From NCBI RefSeq assembly GCF_026625785.1, contig NZ_CP113063.1:2108001-2172000 (forward strand): a stretch of 64,000 nt of DNA, in the 5' to 3' direction. Source of the DNA: Gordonia sp. SL306. GTDB taxonomy: Bacteria; Actinomycetota; Actinomycetes; Mycobacteriales; Mycobacteriaceae. This document shows, piece by piece, positions 1-9,281 of the stretch. The position numbers were made by a program, and so were the translations under genes. A model generated the notes under the pieces. That model was not told the DNA's origin. It saw only the letters and a list, made by a program, of their open reading frames with translations, and made no database searches. Numbering within the stretch: the stretch's first letter is position 1; the number at the start of each line of letters is the position of its first letter.

Positions 1-1
1 C

Positions 2-1063
2 ATCGCCGAGTCGGTGGCCGTCGGCGGCGACGACGCGCTCATCTTGCTGTTCACCAGCGGAACCACCGGCGCACCCAAGGGCGTCCCAGTGTCGGTACGC
101 GCGCTCGCGTCGTTCGCCTGCTACATGCACTACGGCCTCGACGTCGCCGCGGACGACGTGTTCTGGAACGCCGCCGATCCCGGCTGGGCGTATGGGCTCT
201 ACTACGGCGTGCTCGGCCCGCTGTCGCTCGGTCGCCGGAATCTGTTGCTGCACGCCGGCTTCTCCCCCGAACTGACCGCGCGCATCATCCGGGAACTGGG
301 TGTCACGAACTTCGCCGCCGCTCCGACGGTGTACCGGTCGCTGTCGAAGGACCCGTCGTTCACCGGCTTCACCCTGCGGCGCGCGTCGTCGGCGGGTGAA
401 CCGCTGACCCCCGATGTGATCGAGTGGGCGAAAACCGCTCTGAACACCGAGGTGCGTGATCACTACGGGCAGACCGAACATGGCATGTTCATCAACAATC
501 ACTGGCACCCCGACGTCGCCGAGCCGCTCGTCCCCGGCTCGATGGGCAAGCCCATGCCGGGCTTCGCGGCAGGCATCGTCGACGGCCAGATCGCCATCGA
601 CGTGGCGCAGAGTCCACTGATGTGGTTCACCGGCTACCTCGACGCGCCGGACAAGACCGCCGCGCGTTTCACCGACGACAAGAAGTGGTACCTCACCGGT
701 GACACCGGCCGGATGGACGAGAACGGTCGCTATTTCTTCACCGCCCGCGACGACGACGTGATCATCATGGCGGGCTACCGGATCGGCCCCTTCGACGTGG
801 AGAGTGTGCTGATCACGCATCCCTCGGTGCTGGACGTCGCCGTCGTCGGGCGGCCCGATGAACTGCGCGGCGAGGTCCTCGAGGCCTTCGTGGTACTGGC
901 GGAAGGAGTCTCCGGGACCGACGACCTGGAGAAGGAACTGCAGCAGCTCGTGAAGACCGGATTCGCGGCGCACGCCTATCCGCGGACCGTGCACTTCGTC
1001 GATGCCCTCCCCAAGACGCCGAGCGGCAAGATCCAGCGCTTCATCCTGCGCAAGCAGGAGTGA
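2..1063 (+). CDS. AMP-dependent acyl-CoA synthetase, 5'-truncated by window edge
   Basis: Adenylate-forming ligase that activates a carboxylic acid with ATP and transfers it to CoA. The frame is open from the first bases, so the true start lies upstream and about 350 C-terminal residues are visible. The ATP-binding signature (TSGTTGAPKG) sits near the visible start. It is followed by YGQTEHG, the hinge-region YLTGDTGRMDENGRYFF, GYRIGPFDVES, and the C-terminal PKTPSGKIQR with its catalytic lysine. The order and spacing suit the acetyl/medium-chain acyl-CoA synthetase subgroup rather than long-chain FadD. The substrate cannot be read from the sequence. It is probably not co-transcribed with the next gene, which lies 177 bp away. 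Confidence 0.9.
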   Translation: MAESVAVGGDDALILLFTSGTTGAPKGVPVSVRALASFACYMHYGLDVAADDVFWNAADPGWAYGLYYGVLGPLSLGRRNLLLHAGFSPELTARIIRELGVTNFAAAPTVYRSLSKDPSFTGFTLRRASSAGEPLTPDVIEWAKTALNTEVRDHYGQTEHGMFINNHWHPDVAEPLVPGSMGKPMPGFAAGIVDGQIAIDVAQSPLMWFTGYLDAPDKTAARFTDDKKWYLTGDTGRMDENGRYFFTARDDDVIIMAGYRIGPFDVESVLITHPSVLDVAVVGRPDELRGEVLEAFVVLAEGVSGTDDLEKELQQLVKTGFAAHAYPRTVHFVDALPKTPSGKIQRFILRKQE

Positions 1064-1240
1064 ACCAGCACCCTTCCCGCCGATCGAGTAGCCCCCGAGC
1101 GAAGCGAGGGCGCGTATCGAGATCCCGCCGACCGTGGTTTCGGACCTACCCGTGAACATCGCGGACCAAACCTGTCCGCAATCGGCCATAACGTTGTCTT
1201 CAGCACCACACCGCAAGCACCGACAACGAGAGGCACCATC

Positions 1241-1792
1241 ATGGCCGGCACCTACACCCCCGTCGCACTCCCGTTCACCGTCGCCGGTGAGAAAGAAGAT
1301 CTGCTCACTCTGCTCGCCGATCAGCGGGCGCTCTTCAAGGTCACCGTCCGGGGCATCACCGAGGAGCAGGCCCGCAAGCGGACCACGGTGAGCGACCTGA
1401 CCCTCGGCGGGCTGGTCAAGCACCTCGCGCTGGGCGAGCAGAACACTCTCGAGGAGCTGCGCGAACGCGACGAGACAGCCGAGTTCGACATGACCGAGGC
1501 CGAGCACGCCTACGATCTCACCGACGGCGAGACGCTCGCCGGCTGGCTCGACGAATACGACCGTGCGGCAGCCGAACTCGACGAATATGTCGCGGAAGTC
1601 GGCAGCCTCGACGAGCTGATTCCGCAGCCGACCGCACCCTGGCAGCCCGAGCGTGAGTGGTGGACGATCCGGAAGATGATGCTGCACAAGCTCCGCGAGA
1701 CCGCGCATCACTCGGGTCACGCCGACATCATCCGCGAGGCCCTGGACGGGCAGTCGACGATGGGCGCCCTGTTCACCATGCCCGACGCGTAG
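1241..1792 (+). CDS. DinB-like (DUF664) protein
   Basis: Protein of 183 residues from the DinB/DUF664 four-helix-bundle superfamily, which includes mycothiol-dependent enzymes. Visible features are an early helix carrying a histidine (GLVKHLALGEQ) and a C-terminal helix with clustered histidines (HKLRETAHHSGHADIIREAL), the usual metal-binding pattern. ATG start preceded by GAGAGG. No substrate can be assigned. It stands alone, convergent with the TetR gene 12 bp downstream. Confidence 0.8.
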   Translation: MAGTYTPVALPFTVAGEKEDLLTLLADQRALFKVTVRGITEEQARKRTTVSDLTLGGLVKHLALGEQNTLEELRERDETAEFDMTEAEHAYDLTDGETLAGWLDEYDRAAAELDEYVAEVGSLDELIPQPTAPWQPEREWWTIRKMMLHKLRETAHHSGHADIIREALDGQSTMGALFTMPDA

Positions 1793-1804
1793 ACCGCTGA
1801 GGGA

Positions 1805-2383
1805 CTAACGCGGCACGATGGCGTTGCCGAGAGCGACCTGCGCCTGCACGCGGGCGTCGTCGAGCGTCATCGCGCCGCGTTCGACGAGACCGACCGCACC
1901 GATCACCAGCATCGCGAGTTGTCCGGACGCGAACACCGGGTCGAGTCGCCCGTCGATCTCCCCCTGCTGCTGAGCTCGTCGGATCGCCCGGACCACCGGC
2001 GCTGTCGCCCTGGCCTCCGCTTCGAAGAGGCCGGGGTCCGTGCGTCGATACATCAGGATGAACCGGTAGCGCTCACCGATGGTGATGGCGTCGTCGAGGT
2101 ACGCGCGCAGAGCCGGGACGACCGGCCCCTCGGCGGGCAGCTGCGACGACAACGCGGCCGTGTCGGCCAGCACCGCCTCGTGCAGCGCGGTGAGCAACTG
2201 TTCGCGATTCGTGAAATGCCGGTAGAGGGTGGCGCGATTGACGCCTGCCGCCTGCGCGATCTGTTGCATCGACGCATTCGGCGACTGACCCAGTAGCGCG
2301 ATCGCCGCGGCGACGATCGCGGTGCGATTGCGTTCGACGTCCGCCCGTACTTGCGCAGCGACAGTCACCGGAATAGCGTACAT
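1805..2383 (-). CDS. TetR family transcriptional regulator
   Basis: Repressor-type regulator of about 192 residues. The N-terminal TetR helix-turn-helix is clear (SMQQIAQAAGVNRATLYRHF, roughly residues 40-60) and is followed by a variable helical ligand-binding domain. The ATG giving MYAIPV is preferred; the frame continues upstream to 2428 but would then run into the region facing the divergent flavoprotein gene. The gene is divergent from the two-flavoprotein operon, so it probably controls that operon and itself. The ligand is unknown. Confidence 0.88.
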   Translation of the reverse strand: MYAIPVTVAAQVRADVERNRTAIVAAAIALLGQSPNASMQQIAQAAGVNRATLYRHFTNREQLLTALHEAVLADTAALSSQLPAEGPVVPALRAYLDDAITIGERYRFILMYRRTDPGLFEAEARATAPVVRAIRRAQQQGEIDGRLDPVFASGQLAMLVIGAVGLVERGAMTLDDARVQAQVALGNAIVPR

Positions 2384-2393
2384 GCAACACCGA

Positions 2394-2413
2394 TGTCGCA
2401 TTTCGTGCCGACA
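2394..2413. promoter_or_regulatory. possible TetR operator
   Basis: A 20-bp quasi-palindrome with TGTCG and CGACA arms lies in the 72-bp gap between the divergent TetR and flavoprotein starts. Position and symmetry suit a TetR dimer site, but the arms are short and the centre is asymmetric. No binding motif is known for this family member. Confidence 0.3.
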
Positions 2414-2455
2414 AGGGTGGCAGTCCAATCGCTTTCCTGCAGGGGTCGGGGCCGC

Positions 2456-3877
2456 ATGACAGCAACGCAGCGCACCACGAGCCGAGCCGATTCGGACCTC
2501 GAGGATCCGGTGATCGTCGTCGGGGGTGGGCTGGCCGGACTCGCCACCGCGGTGTGGCTGGCGCGCGACGGCGTGCCGGTGGCCCTGGTCGAGAAGCGTG
2601 GCCGACTGGGTGGCCGCACCATGTCGTTCGAGCTACCGGGCGACGACCAACTCGTCGACAACGGACCACATCTCTTCGCCGGCTTCTACGATGCCCTGCT
2701 GTCCTACGTGGACACCGTGGGCACTCGCGACGAGTTGCTCTGGGATATACCACCGTTCGCAATTCGAACGGGTCCCGATCGGCTGCACGGATTCGACGGC
2801 GGGCCCTCGTGGCTACCGCTGCCGTTGAGCCGCGCCCTCGGCGCGTTCTGGATGGCGCGGCTCCCCATACCGATGCTCGACCGACCTGCGGCACTGCTCG
2901 CCCTGTTCCGCATCGCCCGTGCGGCCGCGTCACCGTCGCCGGACCTCGACCACCTGACCGCCGCCGCGTGGTTGCGGAATATCGGCGCACCGCGGTCGCT
3001 GCGGAAAATACAACTGGATCAGCTCGTGATCGGTCTGCTCAACGAGAAGCCCGACCGGGTGTCGGCGTTCACCTTCGTCCAGACGTTGCATGTCGGTCTC
3101 GAGCGCGCTCTCGCGGGCAACCCACGCAGCATGGACGCGATCTGGCCGCGGGTCTCCCTCTATGACCTCTTCGTCGCGCCCGCCGTCGAGTATCTACTGG
3201 ACCGCGACGCGACCATCATCACCGGCAAGGCCGCCATCGACGTCGAGCTCGCCGACGACGGTGTCACGGCCGTGCAGCTCACCGACGGCCGCGTCCTTTC
3301 CGCATCCGCGGTGGTGCTGGCCATTCCGCCCTGGGCACTCACCACCATCCTCGACCGAAGCGCACTCGGCTCGCTCGAGCATTTCAGCCAGGTCCGCAAG
3401 ATCGAGGCGGCACCGATCTCGTCGGTGTACGTCTGGCTCGATCGTCCACTGGGCAACCGGCGCCTGGCCGAGAACCTCCGCGACTGCACCATCGAGTGGG
3501 TCTTCGACGTCGGGCAGATGCAGGGGCGCGCCGACCATTGCTACGCCCTCGCGGTCAGCGCTTCCCGCGACGTGTTGCACACACCGCACGACGAGTTCGT
3601 CGACATCGCCCTGGATGCACTCCGCACGAACTATCCGGCCTTCGCCGAGGCCGAGGTCCTGCGCGCACAGGTCATTCACCAGCCGCAAGCCACATTCTCC
3701 GCACAACCGGGCTTCGAAGAACTACGGTTACCTTCACGGACCCCCGTCGACGGGCTGTTCCTCGCCGGCGACTGGACCGACACCGGTCTGCCGTCGACGA
3801 TGGAGGCTGCGGTCGACAGTGCACAACGGGCGGTCGCGGATGTGCTTGCCCACGTTCGTGATCGACACGGTCCGTGA
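2456..3877 (+). CDS. FAD-dependent amine-oxidase/phytoene-desaturase-type flavoprotein (HpnE-like)
   Basis: Flavoprotein of 473 residues in the family that holds hydroxysqualene dehydroxylase HpnE and carotenoid desaturases. The N-terminal dinucleotide-binding fold (VVGGGLAGLATAVWLARDG, from about residue 18) is followed by the basic RLGGRTMSF segment. The C-terminal FAD-closing motif (GLFLAGDWTDTGLPSTMEAAVDSAQRA) is present. The ATG at 2456 was chosen because AGGGG lies just upstream and the homologous region starts soon after. It is divergent from a TetR gene and 40 bp upstream of a Baeyer-Villiger-type flavoprotein, so both are probably one transcript. The exact substrate, an isoprenoid or an amine, is not determined. 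Confidence 0.75.
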   Translation: MTATQRTTSRADSDLEDPVIVVGGGLAGLATAVWLARDGVPVALVEKRGRLGGRTMSFELPGDDQLVDNGPHLFAGFYDALLSYVDTVGTRDELLWDIPPFAIRTGPDRLHGFDGGPSWLPLPLSRALGAFWMARLPIPMLDRPAALLALFRIARAAASPSPDLDHLTAAAWLRNIGAPRSLRKIQLDQLVIGLLNEKPDRVSAFTFVQTLHVGLERALAGNPRSMDAIWPRVSLYDLFVAPAVEYLLDRDATIITGKAAIDVELADDGVTAVQLTDGRVLSASAVVLAIPPWALTTILDRSALGSLEHFSQVRKIEAAPISSVYVWLDRPLGNRRLAENLRDCTIEWVFDVGQMQGRADHCYALAVSASRDVLHTPHDEFVDIALDALRTNYPAFAEAEVLRAQVIHQPQATFSAQPGFEELRLPSRTPVDGLFLAGDWTDTGLPSTMEAAVDSAQRAVADVLAHVRDRHGP

Positions 3878-3917
3878 TCGTTCCGCGGTGAATGCGGAAC
3901 TCGACGAGGAGGTCCCG

Positions 3918-5417
3918 GTGAACGAGCCCGACACAACCAGCATCGGATCGGGCGCCGACGGCGCCGAGCTCCACGACGTCATCATCATCGGCGCAGGACT
4001 CTCCGGCATCGATGCCGCCTACCGGTTGACCGAGTCGGACCCCACCACCCGCTACCTGGTCCTGGAGCGACGCGAGCACATCGGCGGCACCTGGGACCTG
4101 TTCCGCTATCCCGGCATACGCTCGGACAGCGACATCTTCACCCTGAGCTTCCCCTTCGAGCCGTGGCGTCGACCAGAAGCCCTCGCCCAGGGCGCAGACA
4201 TCCGTGACTATGTCACAGCGACGGCGGCCAGGCACGGAATAACCGAACACATTCGGTTCGGACACCACGTCCGCTCTGCCGACTGGGACTCGAGCACCGA
4301 CACCTGGACGATCGCCACCTCGGCGGACGGCACCGAACAGACTTACCGATGCCGGTTCGTCTACTTCGCCACCGGGTATTACGACTACGACGATCCCTAC
4401 CGACCGCGGTTCGCCGGGCTCGACGACTTCGCTGGCACGGTCGTGCATCCGCAGCACTGGCCGGAAGACCTGGACCACTCCGGCAAACGGATCGTCGTGA
4501 TCGGGAGCGGCGCGACCGCGGTGAGCCTCATCCCGTCGCTGGCACGCACCGCCGAGCACGTCACGATGCTGCAGCGGTCGCCGTCGTATATCGCTTCGAT
4601 GTCACAGCAGCAGCGAATCAATCCGCTGATCCGGAAGCTCTTGCCCGCCAAGGCTGCCCACAAGGTGATCCGCGCCCGCTACGCGGCGCAGACCGCCGCC
4701 ATGGTGCACGGGATGCACCGGTTCCCGAAGGTCGGGCGTAAGCTCCTGCGTTCGGGCGTCGCCAAGGAACTCCCCGACAATTACCCGGTCGATGTGCATT
4801 TCAATCCCCGCTACGATCCCTGGGATCAGCGCATGTGCATGGTGCCCGACGGCGATCTGTTCGCCGAGATCACCACCGGCCGGGTGGAGATGGTGACCGA
4901 TCAGATCGATCGGTTCGACGCGGGCGGCGTCACCTTGCAGTCGGGGCGACACCTCGATGCCGATCTCGTCGTGACTGCCACCGGTCTGCAACTGCTGGCG
5001 TTCGGCGGCATCCGGATTCGTGTCGACGACGCCGAGATCAAGCCGCACGATCGCTTCGTCTTCAAGAGCCATCTATTGGAGGACGTCCCCAATCTCGCAT
5101 GGTCGGTCGGTTACACCAACGCATCCTGGACTCTGCGCGCGGACATGACAGCGCGAGCGGTGGCGAAGCTGTTGCGCTACATGAACTCCCATGGCTACAC
5201 CCATGCCTACCCGCATCTGGGATCGGAATCGATGGGGTCCAAGCCGTTGTGGGATCTCAAGGCCGGTTACGTGGAGCGCTCACCAGACGCCCTGCCGAAG
5301 TCGGGCACCAGAGGGCACTGGGCGGTGCGCCACAACTACTACCGTGACGCGATCGACCATCGCCTCGACGATGTCGAGGACTCGATGGTGTTCGGCCGGG
5401 CACCTGCGCCTGCCTGA
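3918..5417 (+). CDS. flavin-containing monooxygenase, Baeyer-Villiger type
   Basis: NADPH-dependent FAD monooxygenase of 499 residues. It has an N-terminal FAD motif (IIGAGLSGIDAAYRL), GGTWDLFRYPG, an NADP-binding motif (VIGSGATAVSL), and the Baeyer-Villiger fingerprint FxGxxxHxxxW fully matched as FAGTVVHPQHW. The start is the GTG at 3918, seven bases after a strong GAGGAGG; the frame extends much further upstream but only over the neighbouring gene. Such enzymes insert oxygen into ketones or hydroxylate heteroatoms. It is likely regulated by the divergent TetR gene. The substrate is unknown. Confidence 0.88.
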   Translation: MNEPDTTSIGSGADGAELHDVIIIGAGLSGIDAAYRLTESDPTTRYLVLERREHIGGTWDLFRYPGIRSDSDIFTLSFPFEPWRRPEALAQGADIRDYVTATAARHGITEHIRFGHHVRSADWDSSTDTWTIATSADGTEQTYRCRFVYFATGYYDYDDPYRPRFAGLDDFAGTVVHPQHWPEDLDHSGKRIVVIGSGATAVSLIPSLARTAEHVTMLQRSPSYIASMSQQQRINPLIRKLLPAKAAHKVIRARYAAQTAAMVHGMHRFPKVGRKLLRSGVAKELPDNYPVDVHFNPRYDPWDQRMCMVPDGDLFAEITTGRVEMVTDQIDRFDAGGVTLQSGRHLDADLVVTATGLQLLAFGGIRIRVDDAEIKPHDRFVFKSHLLEDVPNLAWSVGYTNASWTLRADMTARAVAKLLRYMNSHGYTHAYPHLGSESMGSKPLWDLKAGYVERSPDALPKSGTRGHWAVRHNYYRDAIDHRLDDVEDSMVFGRAPAPA

Positions 5418-5418
5418 C

Positions 5419-6985
5419 TCACCCCTCGATCCGGAACACCCGGCTGTGCCAGCCCGTGGCGCCGTCGGGGATCGGTGCCACCCGCTGTTCGGGTTGGGTA
5501 CCGCCGGCCGCGTCGGTCGCGCGGCAGTGCAGAGTGTGCTGCCCCGGAGTCGCATCCCACTCCCAGGTCCACTGGCGCCAGGTGTCGACGGAGTACTCGG
5601 TCGCAAGCGTGGCGGGCTGCCATGGACCGTCGTCAACGCGCACCTCCACGCCACGCACGCCGCGATGTTGCGCCCATGCGGTGCCGGCCACCACCACCCG
5701 CCCGGCGGGTTGTTTTCGACAGTGGTGCAGGACGGTCGATGCGCGACGCGGTCTTGATCGGCGCCCGCACCCCCCAGCCACGCTTTGTCCAATAGGCCTG
5801 TGCGCGATCGAATCTGGTGATCTCCCAATCGACGACCCACTTGCATGCCGACACGAACCCGTAGAGTCCGGGAATCACCTGCCGGACCGGATAGCCGTGT
5901 TCGATTGGTAACGGGTCGCCGTTCATGCCGATCGCCAGCAACGCGTCCCGGCCGTCCGTGATCGCCTGCAGCGGCGTACCGGACGTCCACCCGTCGATGC
6001 TGGTGGACAGGAGCATGTCGGCGCCGGATTGCACACCAGCGCGATCGAGGATGTCGCGCATCGGGAAGCCGAGCCATCGCGCGTTTCCCGCGAGATCGCC
6101 GCCGACCTCGTTGGACACGCAGGTCAGTGTGATGATGCGCTCCATCGTCGGCATCGACATCAAGTCGTCCCACGAGAGCGTGATCTCTCGATCGACCATC
6201 CCGTGGATCCGCAATCGCCAGTCACGGGTGCTCAGCTGGGGGACCTGCAGGGCGGTGTCGATCCGGTAGAACGTCCCGTTTCCCGTGACAAACGGGGTCA
6301 CGCCATCGACGGCCACCTCGGTGCCCGGCGGGATCGGGGCGGCCACCGATGAAACCTTCGGCAGGACCTGGCGCATCCGCTCCGCGATCACGCCGCCCGT
6401 GCGTGCCACGTGTCGAGCGACCAGGACCGAAGCGGCCGAGGCCACTGCGAGCACCCCGACCGCACCGGCGAACTGTCGGCGCGACCATCCCGCCCTGTCG
6501 GGGCGCTGATCAGGACCGCCCGCAGAATCGGCGGAACCGCCCGAACGGGGCCGCGCACCGCGGCACAGCACCACGAGCACGAGACCCGACACCAGTCCCG
6601 AGACAAGCGGCGGCAAAACGTACGACGGCTCGAAGGTCGGGCGGGTCACCGCAGCCAGCACACCGAAGGCCGCGAACAGCACGACCACCACGAGACCCAG
6701 CGGGGGGCGACGTACCTGCAGGAATCCGGCCACCACCGCGAGCAGGGCGATCACCGCCACCATGCCGAGCATCAGCGCCTGCTTGTCGTTGGTGCCGAAG
6801 GTCTGGATGGCGAATTCCCGCGCGAAGGCGGGCGAGTGGTCGACCATGAACGCGGCCACGGCCTGATATGGCGATGAGAACGGGGACACCGCCAGCGCGA
6901 CGAGTTCGCCAGACGCCACACCACAGCCGACGGCGACGAGCCCGGATATGCCCCCACGCACATACTTTTCGGTACTGGCGCGCAT
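5419..6985 (-). pseudogene. membrane molybdopterin oxidoreductase (sulfite-oxidase family, Rv0218-like), frameshifted
   Basis: The N-terminus has about four membrane segments, then an internal twin-arginine-like SRRQF segment, then a sulfite-oxidase-fold molybdopterin domain with the cofactor-ligating cysteine in LTCVSNEVGG. The C-terminal dimerisation domain (VVVAGTAWAQHRG, DTWRQWTWEWDATPG) is in another frame. Dropping one base from the AAAA run of the coding strand (5713-5716) joins the frames as LSKQPAGRVVVAG, giving about 521 residues. The ATG at 6985 follows GAGGAGG. Either the gene is disrupted here or this is a one-base sequencing error. Family members act on small sulfur or organic substrates outside the cytoplasm. 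Confidence 0.75.
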
Positions 6986-7127
6986 GAGCATCCTCCTCGC
7001 ACAACAAGTCTCTCGGGACTTGTTGTTCATCAATAGTCACCACCTATTCGGTGGAGTCGGATGCACGGATTGGTCGCGGCGCTCGGCGGCGGCAGCCAGG
7101 CTTGGGAGGCAATCGCAAAACTCACAC

Positions 7128-7155
7128 CCATCCGGAATCATGTCGCCAGCGAATG
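7128..7155 (+). promoter_or_regulatory. possible SigK-type ECF promoter for the fasciclin gene
   Basis: CCATCC at 7128-7133 is followed after 15 bases by GCGAAT (or after 16 by CGAATG), 54 bp ahead of the fasciclin start. In mycobacteria the MPT70/MPT83 fasciclin genes are driven by SigK through CCATCC and a CGAAT-type -10. The match is good but the spacing is slightly short. This is an inference from one site. Confidence 0.4.
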
Positions 7156-7208
7156 ACTCGATGAGACCTGCCGGGCGGTGGGTCCACCATCGACAGATTG
7201 GATCAATC

Positions 7209-7877
7209 ATGGCGATCAAAGGAATGCAGCGCGCGGTGATGGCGGCCTCGGGTGCCGTTCTGGCAATAGGGCTGGTCGCGGGATGCTCGTCGGATGACAG
7301 TTCCACGACATCTGACTCGACCGCATCCAGCATGGCACCGATGAGTGGTATGGCCGGCGAAAGCGCTTCCGCCGCACCGGCAGCGATGGTCGGCTCCGGT
7401 TGTGCCGCCTACGCGCAACAGAATCCGACGGGCCCCGCCTCGGTCGACGGCATGGCGATGGCTCCCGTCGCCACGGCAGCGGCAGCAAACCCGATGCTGA
7501 AGACCCTCACCCAGGCGGTGTCCGGGCAGCTGAATCCGGACGTGAACCTCGTGGACACGCTGAACAACGGGCAGTACACCGTCTTCGCTCCCACCGACGA
7601 CGCGTTCGCGAAGCTGCCGCCGGCAACCCTCGACAAGCTCAAGACCGACTCCGCGATGCTGACAGATATTCTTACCTACCACGTGGTTCCGGGTCAGATG
7701 ACCCCGGATCAGGTCGGTGGTGAGCACAAGACCGTCGAGGGCAAGTCCCTCACCGTCTCGGGTTCGGGCAACGACATGAAGGTGAACGATTCGGCCGGCG
7801 TGGTGTGCGGTGGCGTCAAGACCGCCAACGCGACCGTCTACCTGATCGACACCGTACTCACACCTCCCGCCGCCTGA
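7209..7877 (+). CDS. fasciclin (FAS1) domain lipoprotein, MPT83/MPB70-like
   Basis: Exported lipoprotein of 222 residues. It has a signal peptide with lipobox LVAGC (around residue 25), a Ser/Met/Ala-rich linker and one FAS1 domain ([25 protein letters not shown] through TYHVVPGQM to the C-terminus). FAS1 domains mediate surface adhesion or carbohydrate and lipid contact; the mycobacterial relatives are major surface antigens. The ATG giving MAIKGMQ was chosen because the signal peptide begins there. It is divergent from the molybdo-oxidoreductase gene, with a 223-bp shared promoter region and a strong terminator hairpin downstream. Confidence 0.9.
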   Translation: MAIKGMQRAVMAASGAVLAIGLVAGCSSDDSSTTSDSTASSMAPMSGMAGESASAAPAAMVGSGCAAYAQQNPTGPASVDGMAMAPVATAAAANPMLKTLTQAVSGQLNPDVNLVDTLNNGQYTVFAPTDDAFAKLPPATLDKLKTDSAMLTDILTYHVVPGQMTPDQVGGEHKTVEGKSLTVSGSGNDMKVNDSAGVVCGGVKTANATVYLIDTVLTPPAA

Positions 7878-7894
7878 TCGCGGACCTATCGGGT

Positions 7895-7927
7895 GCAGCA
7901 CCGAGCGCCTCACGGCCTCGGTGCTGC
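7895..7927 (+). terminator. rho-independent-type hairpin after fasciclin gene
   Basis: Perfect 11-bp inverted repeat (GCAGCACCGAG / CTCGGTGCTGC) with an 11-base loop, starting 18 bp after the stop codon. There is no U-tract, as is common in actinobacteria. Confidence 0.6.
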
Positions 7928-8007
7928 CCCGCCGCTCCGACCAGATCAGCTGCAGTGAAAAGCTTTTCGACTCCAGCATCGCCTCCGGCGATCGAGAGGA
8001 GTTCGCC

Positions 8008-9198
8008 ATGACTCTCGCCGACTTCGACGACGAACTCGAGGCCGCATGGCGCCGGTACCGGATCGACCTCGCCGATCACCTCGCGGGCCTGCGGTCCGGG
8101 GACGAGTTGGTCGTGTCGAGGATTCCAATCGACGGCAACAGCGACGCGCATCCGCTGATGACCTGTTCCCTCACCGCGTCCCGTAGGTACCGATGTCGCG
8201 TCCACGCAGACCGCCTCGCCGACGACGATCGACACCCCGCTCAGGTGCGCTTGATGGGCGACCTCGGCATGCGGTCGTTGCGGGGAGCCAACGGCGACTT
8301 CGTCATCGATTGCGGCAAGCGTCAGGTCGACAAACTCGCCGCGATCGTCGTGACGGCACTGCGCGAGGTGTGGGAGGTCATGCATCCGGTGTTCCTTCAC
8401 CCGTCGTCGGGTGACACCGTCCCCGATGAGCCCGCCATCGAACTCGCCACCCTGGCCCACGACTCGACCCAGTTGCTGAGACTGGTCATCGACGCCCTGG
8501 AAGAACTCACCGGCGTCCCCGTCCACGTCGATCGGCACGGCGAGATCCCACTCCCGACCGATCCGGTCAAGTCGTGGCTGCGCCCGATTCACGACGTCGC
8601 CGCAATCGAGTGCTACACGATCCTCACCGATCACGTATCGGATTCCGGCGCTGCTGATTTCGTGGCCGCCAATGGACGTCGGTGGCCCGGCATCTGCCTG
8701 TCGGTCGAGGATGGCCGAGTCCACGCGTCGCATCGCGTCGAGTGCTCGGCCTTCCATCCGGCCAACCTCATTGCCGGACTGGAGATCTGGGACACCTTCA
8801 TCCGAGAATCTGCGACCGAGATCGTATCGCGCTGTACTCAGGCGCGGCCACGACCTGCTCCCGCCGGATCAAACGCGGTACCGGCCGGCCTCGATGGCGT
8901 GCTGGACCTGGTCGACGATCGGTCGGAGCCGGACGGTATGACGATCGCCGCACTGTGCCGGTACGACGAAACCACCGTCCTCGAATACCTGCGCCACTGC
9001 GCCCAGCGGTCCAATCGATGCCGCGCCGACGAGAAGGCTTCCCGACAGATCGGCGATCCCGACGCGGCCGAGCGCCACGCCGAGGAGGCCCGGGAGTGGC
9101 GACACGTCATCCGTTGCCTCGGGACCGCGCTGCGAGCCCTCGATGACGCCCAGAACCACCGCAGGCCCGAGTCGTCGGGCCACGAACACACCACCTGA
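8008..9198 (+). CDS. hypothetical protein, possibly TY-Chap/YbjN-like fold
   Basis: Protein of 396 residues, not firmly recognised. The N-terminal part (WRRYRIDLADHLAGLRSGDELVV, then a strand-rich region and a long helix AAIVVTALREVWEV) and a second block (residues about 150-290) each look like an alpha/beta domain of the T3SS/YbjN-type chaperone superfamily seen in actinobacteria. This is a pattern impression only. A charged C-terminal helical tail follows. The ATG at 8008 follows GAGAGGA. No signal peptide or membrane segment. It ends before a strong bidirectional hairpin. Confidence 0.65.
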   Translation: MTLADFDDELEAAWRRYRIDLADHLAGLRSGDELVVSRIPIDGNSDAHPLMTCSLTASRRYRCRVHADRLADDDRHPAQVRLMGDLGMRSLRGANGDFVIDCGKRQVDKLAAIVVTALREVWEVMHPVFLHPSSGDTVPDEPAIELATLAHDSTQLLRLVIDALEELTGVPVHVDRHGEIPLPTDPVKSWLRPIHDVAAIECYTILTDHVSDSGAADFVAANGRRWPGICLSVEDGRVHASHRVECSAFHPANLIAGLEIWDTFIRESATEIVSRCTQARPRPAPAGSNAVPAGLDGVLDLVDDRSEPDGMTIAALCRYDETTVLEYLRHCAQRSNRCRADEKASRQIGDPDAAERHAEEAREWRHVIRCLGTALRALDDAQNHRRPESSGHEHTT

Positions 9199-9233
9199 CC
9201 GATCCGTGCCAGACCTCTCGGTCGGCACCACAA

Positions 9234-9271
9234 AGCCGGCCGCCCTTGCCCAGAGGCAAGAGCGGCCGGCT
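9234..9271. terminator. bidirectional terminator between convergent genes
   Basis: Ten-bp perfect arms (AGCCGGCCGC / GCGGCCGGCT) with an inner CTTGCC/GGCAAG extension, located between two converging genes (stops at 9198 and 9282). It probably ends transcription from both sides. Confidence 0.7.
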
Positions 9272-9281
9272 GTTCAGGTTG

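Noticed and set aside
1081..1124. GAGCGAAGCGAG-containing stretch resembling an actinobacterial intergenic repeat
   Set aside because: Only one copy was noticed in the window and its symmetry is mirror-type, not inverted, so neither a repeat family nor a hairpin is supported here.
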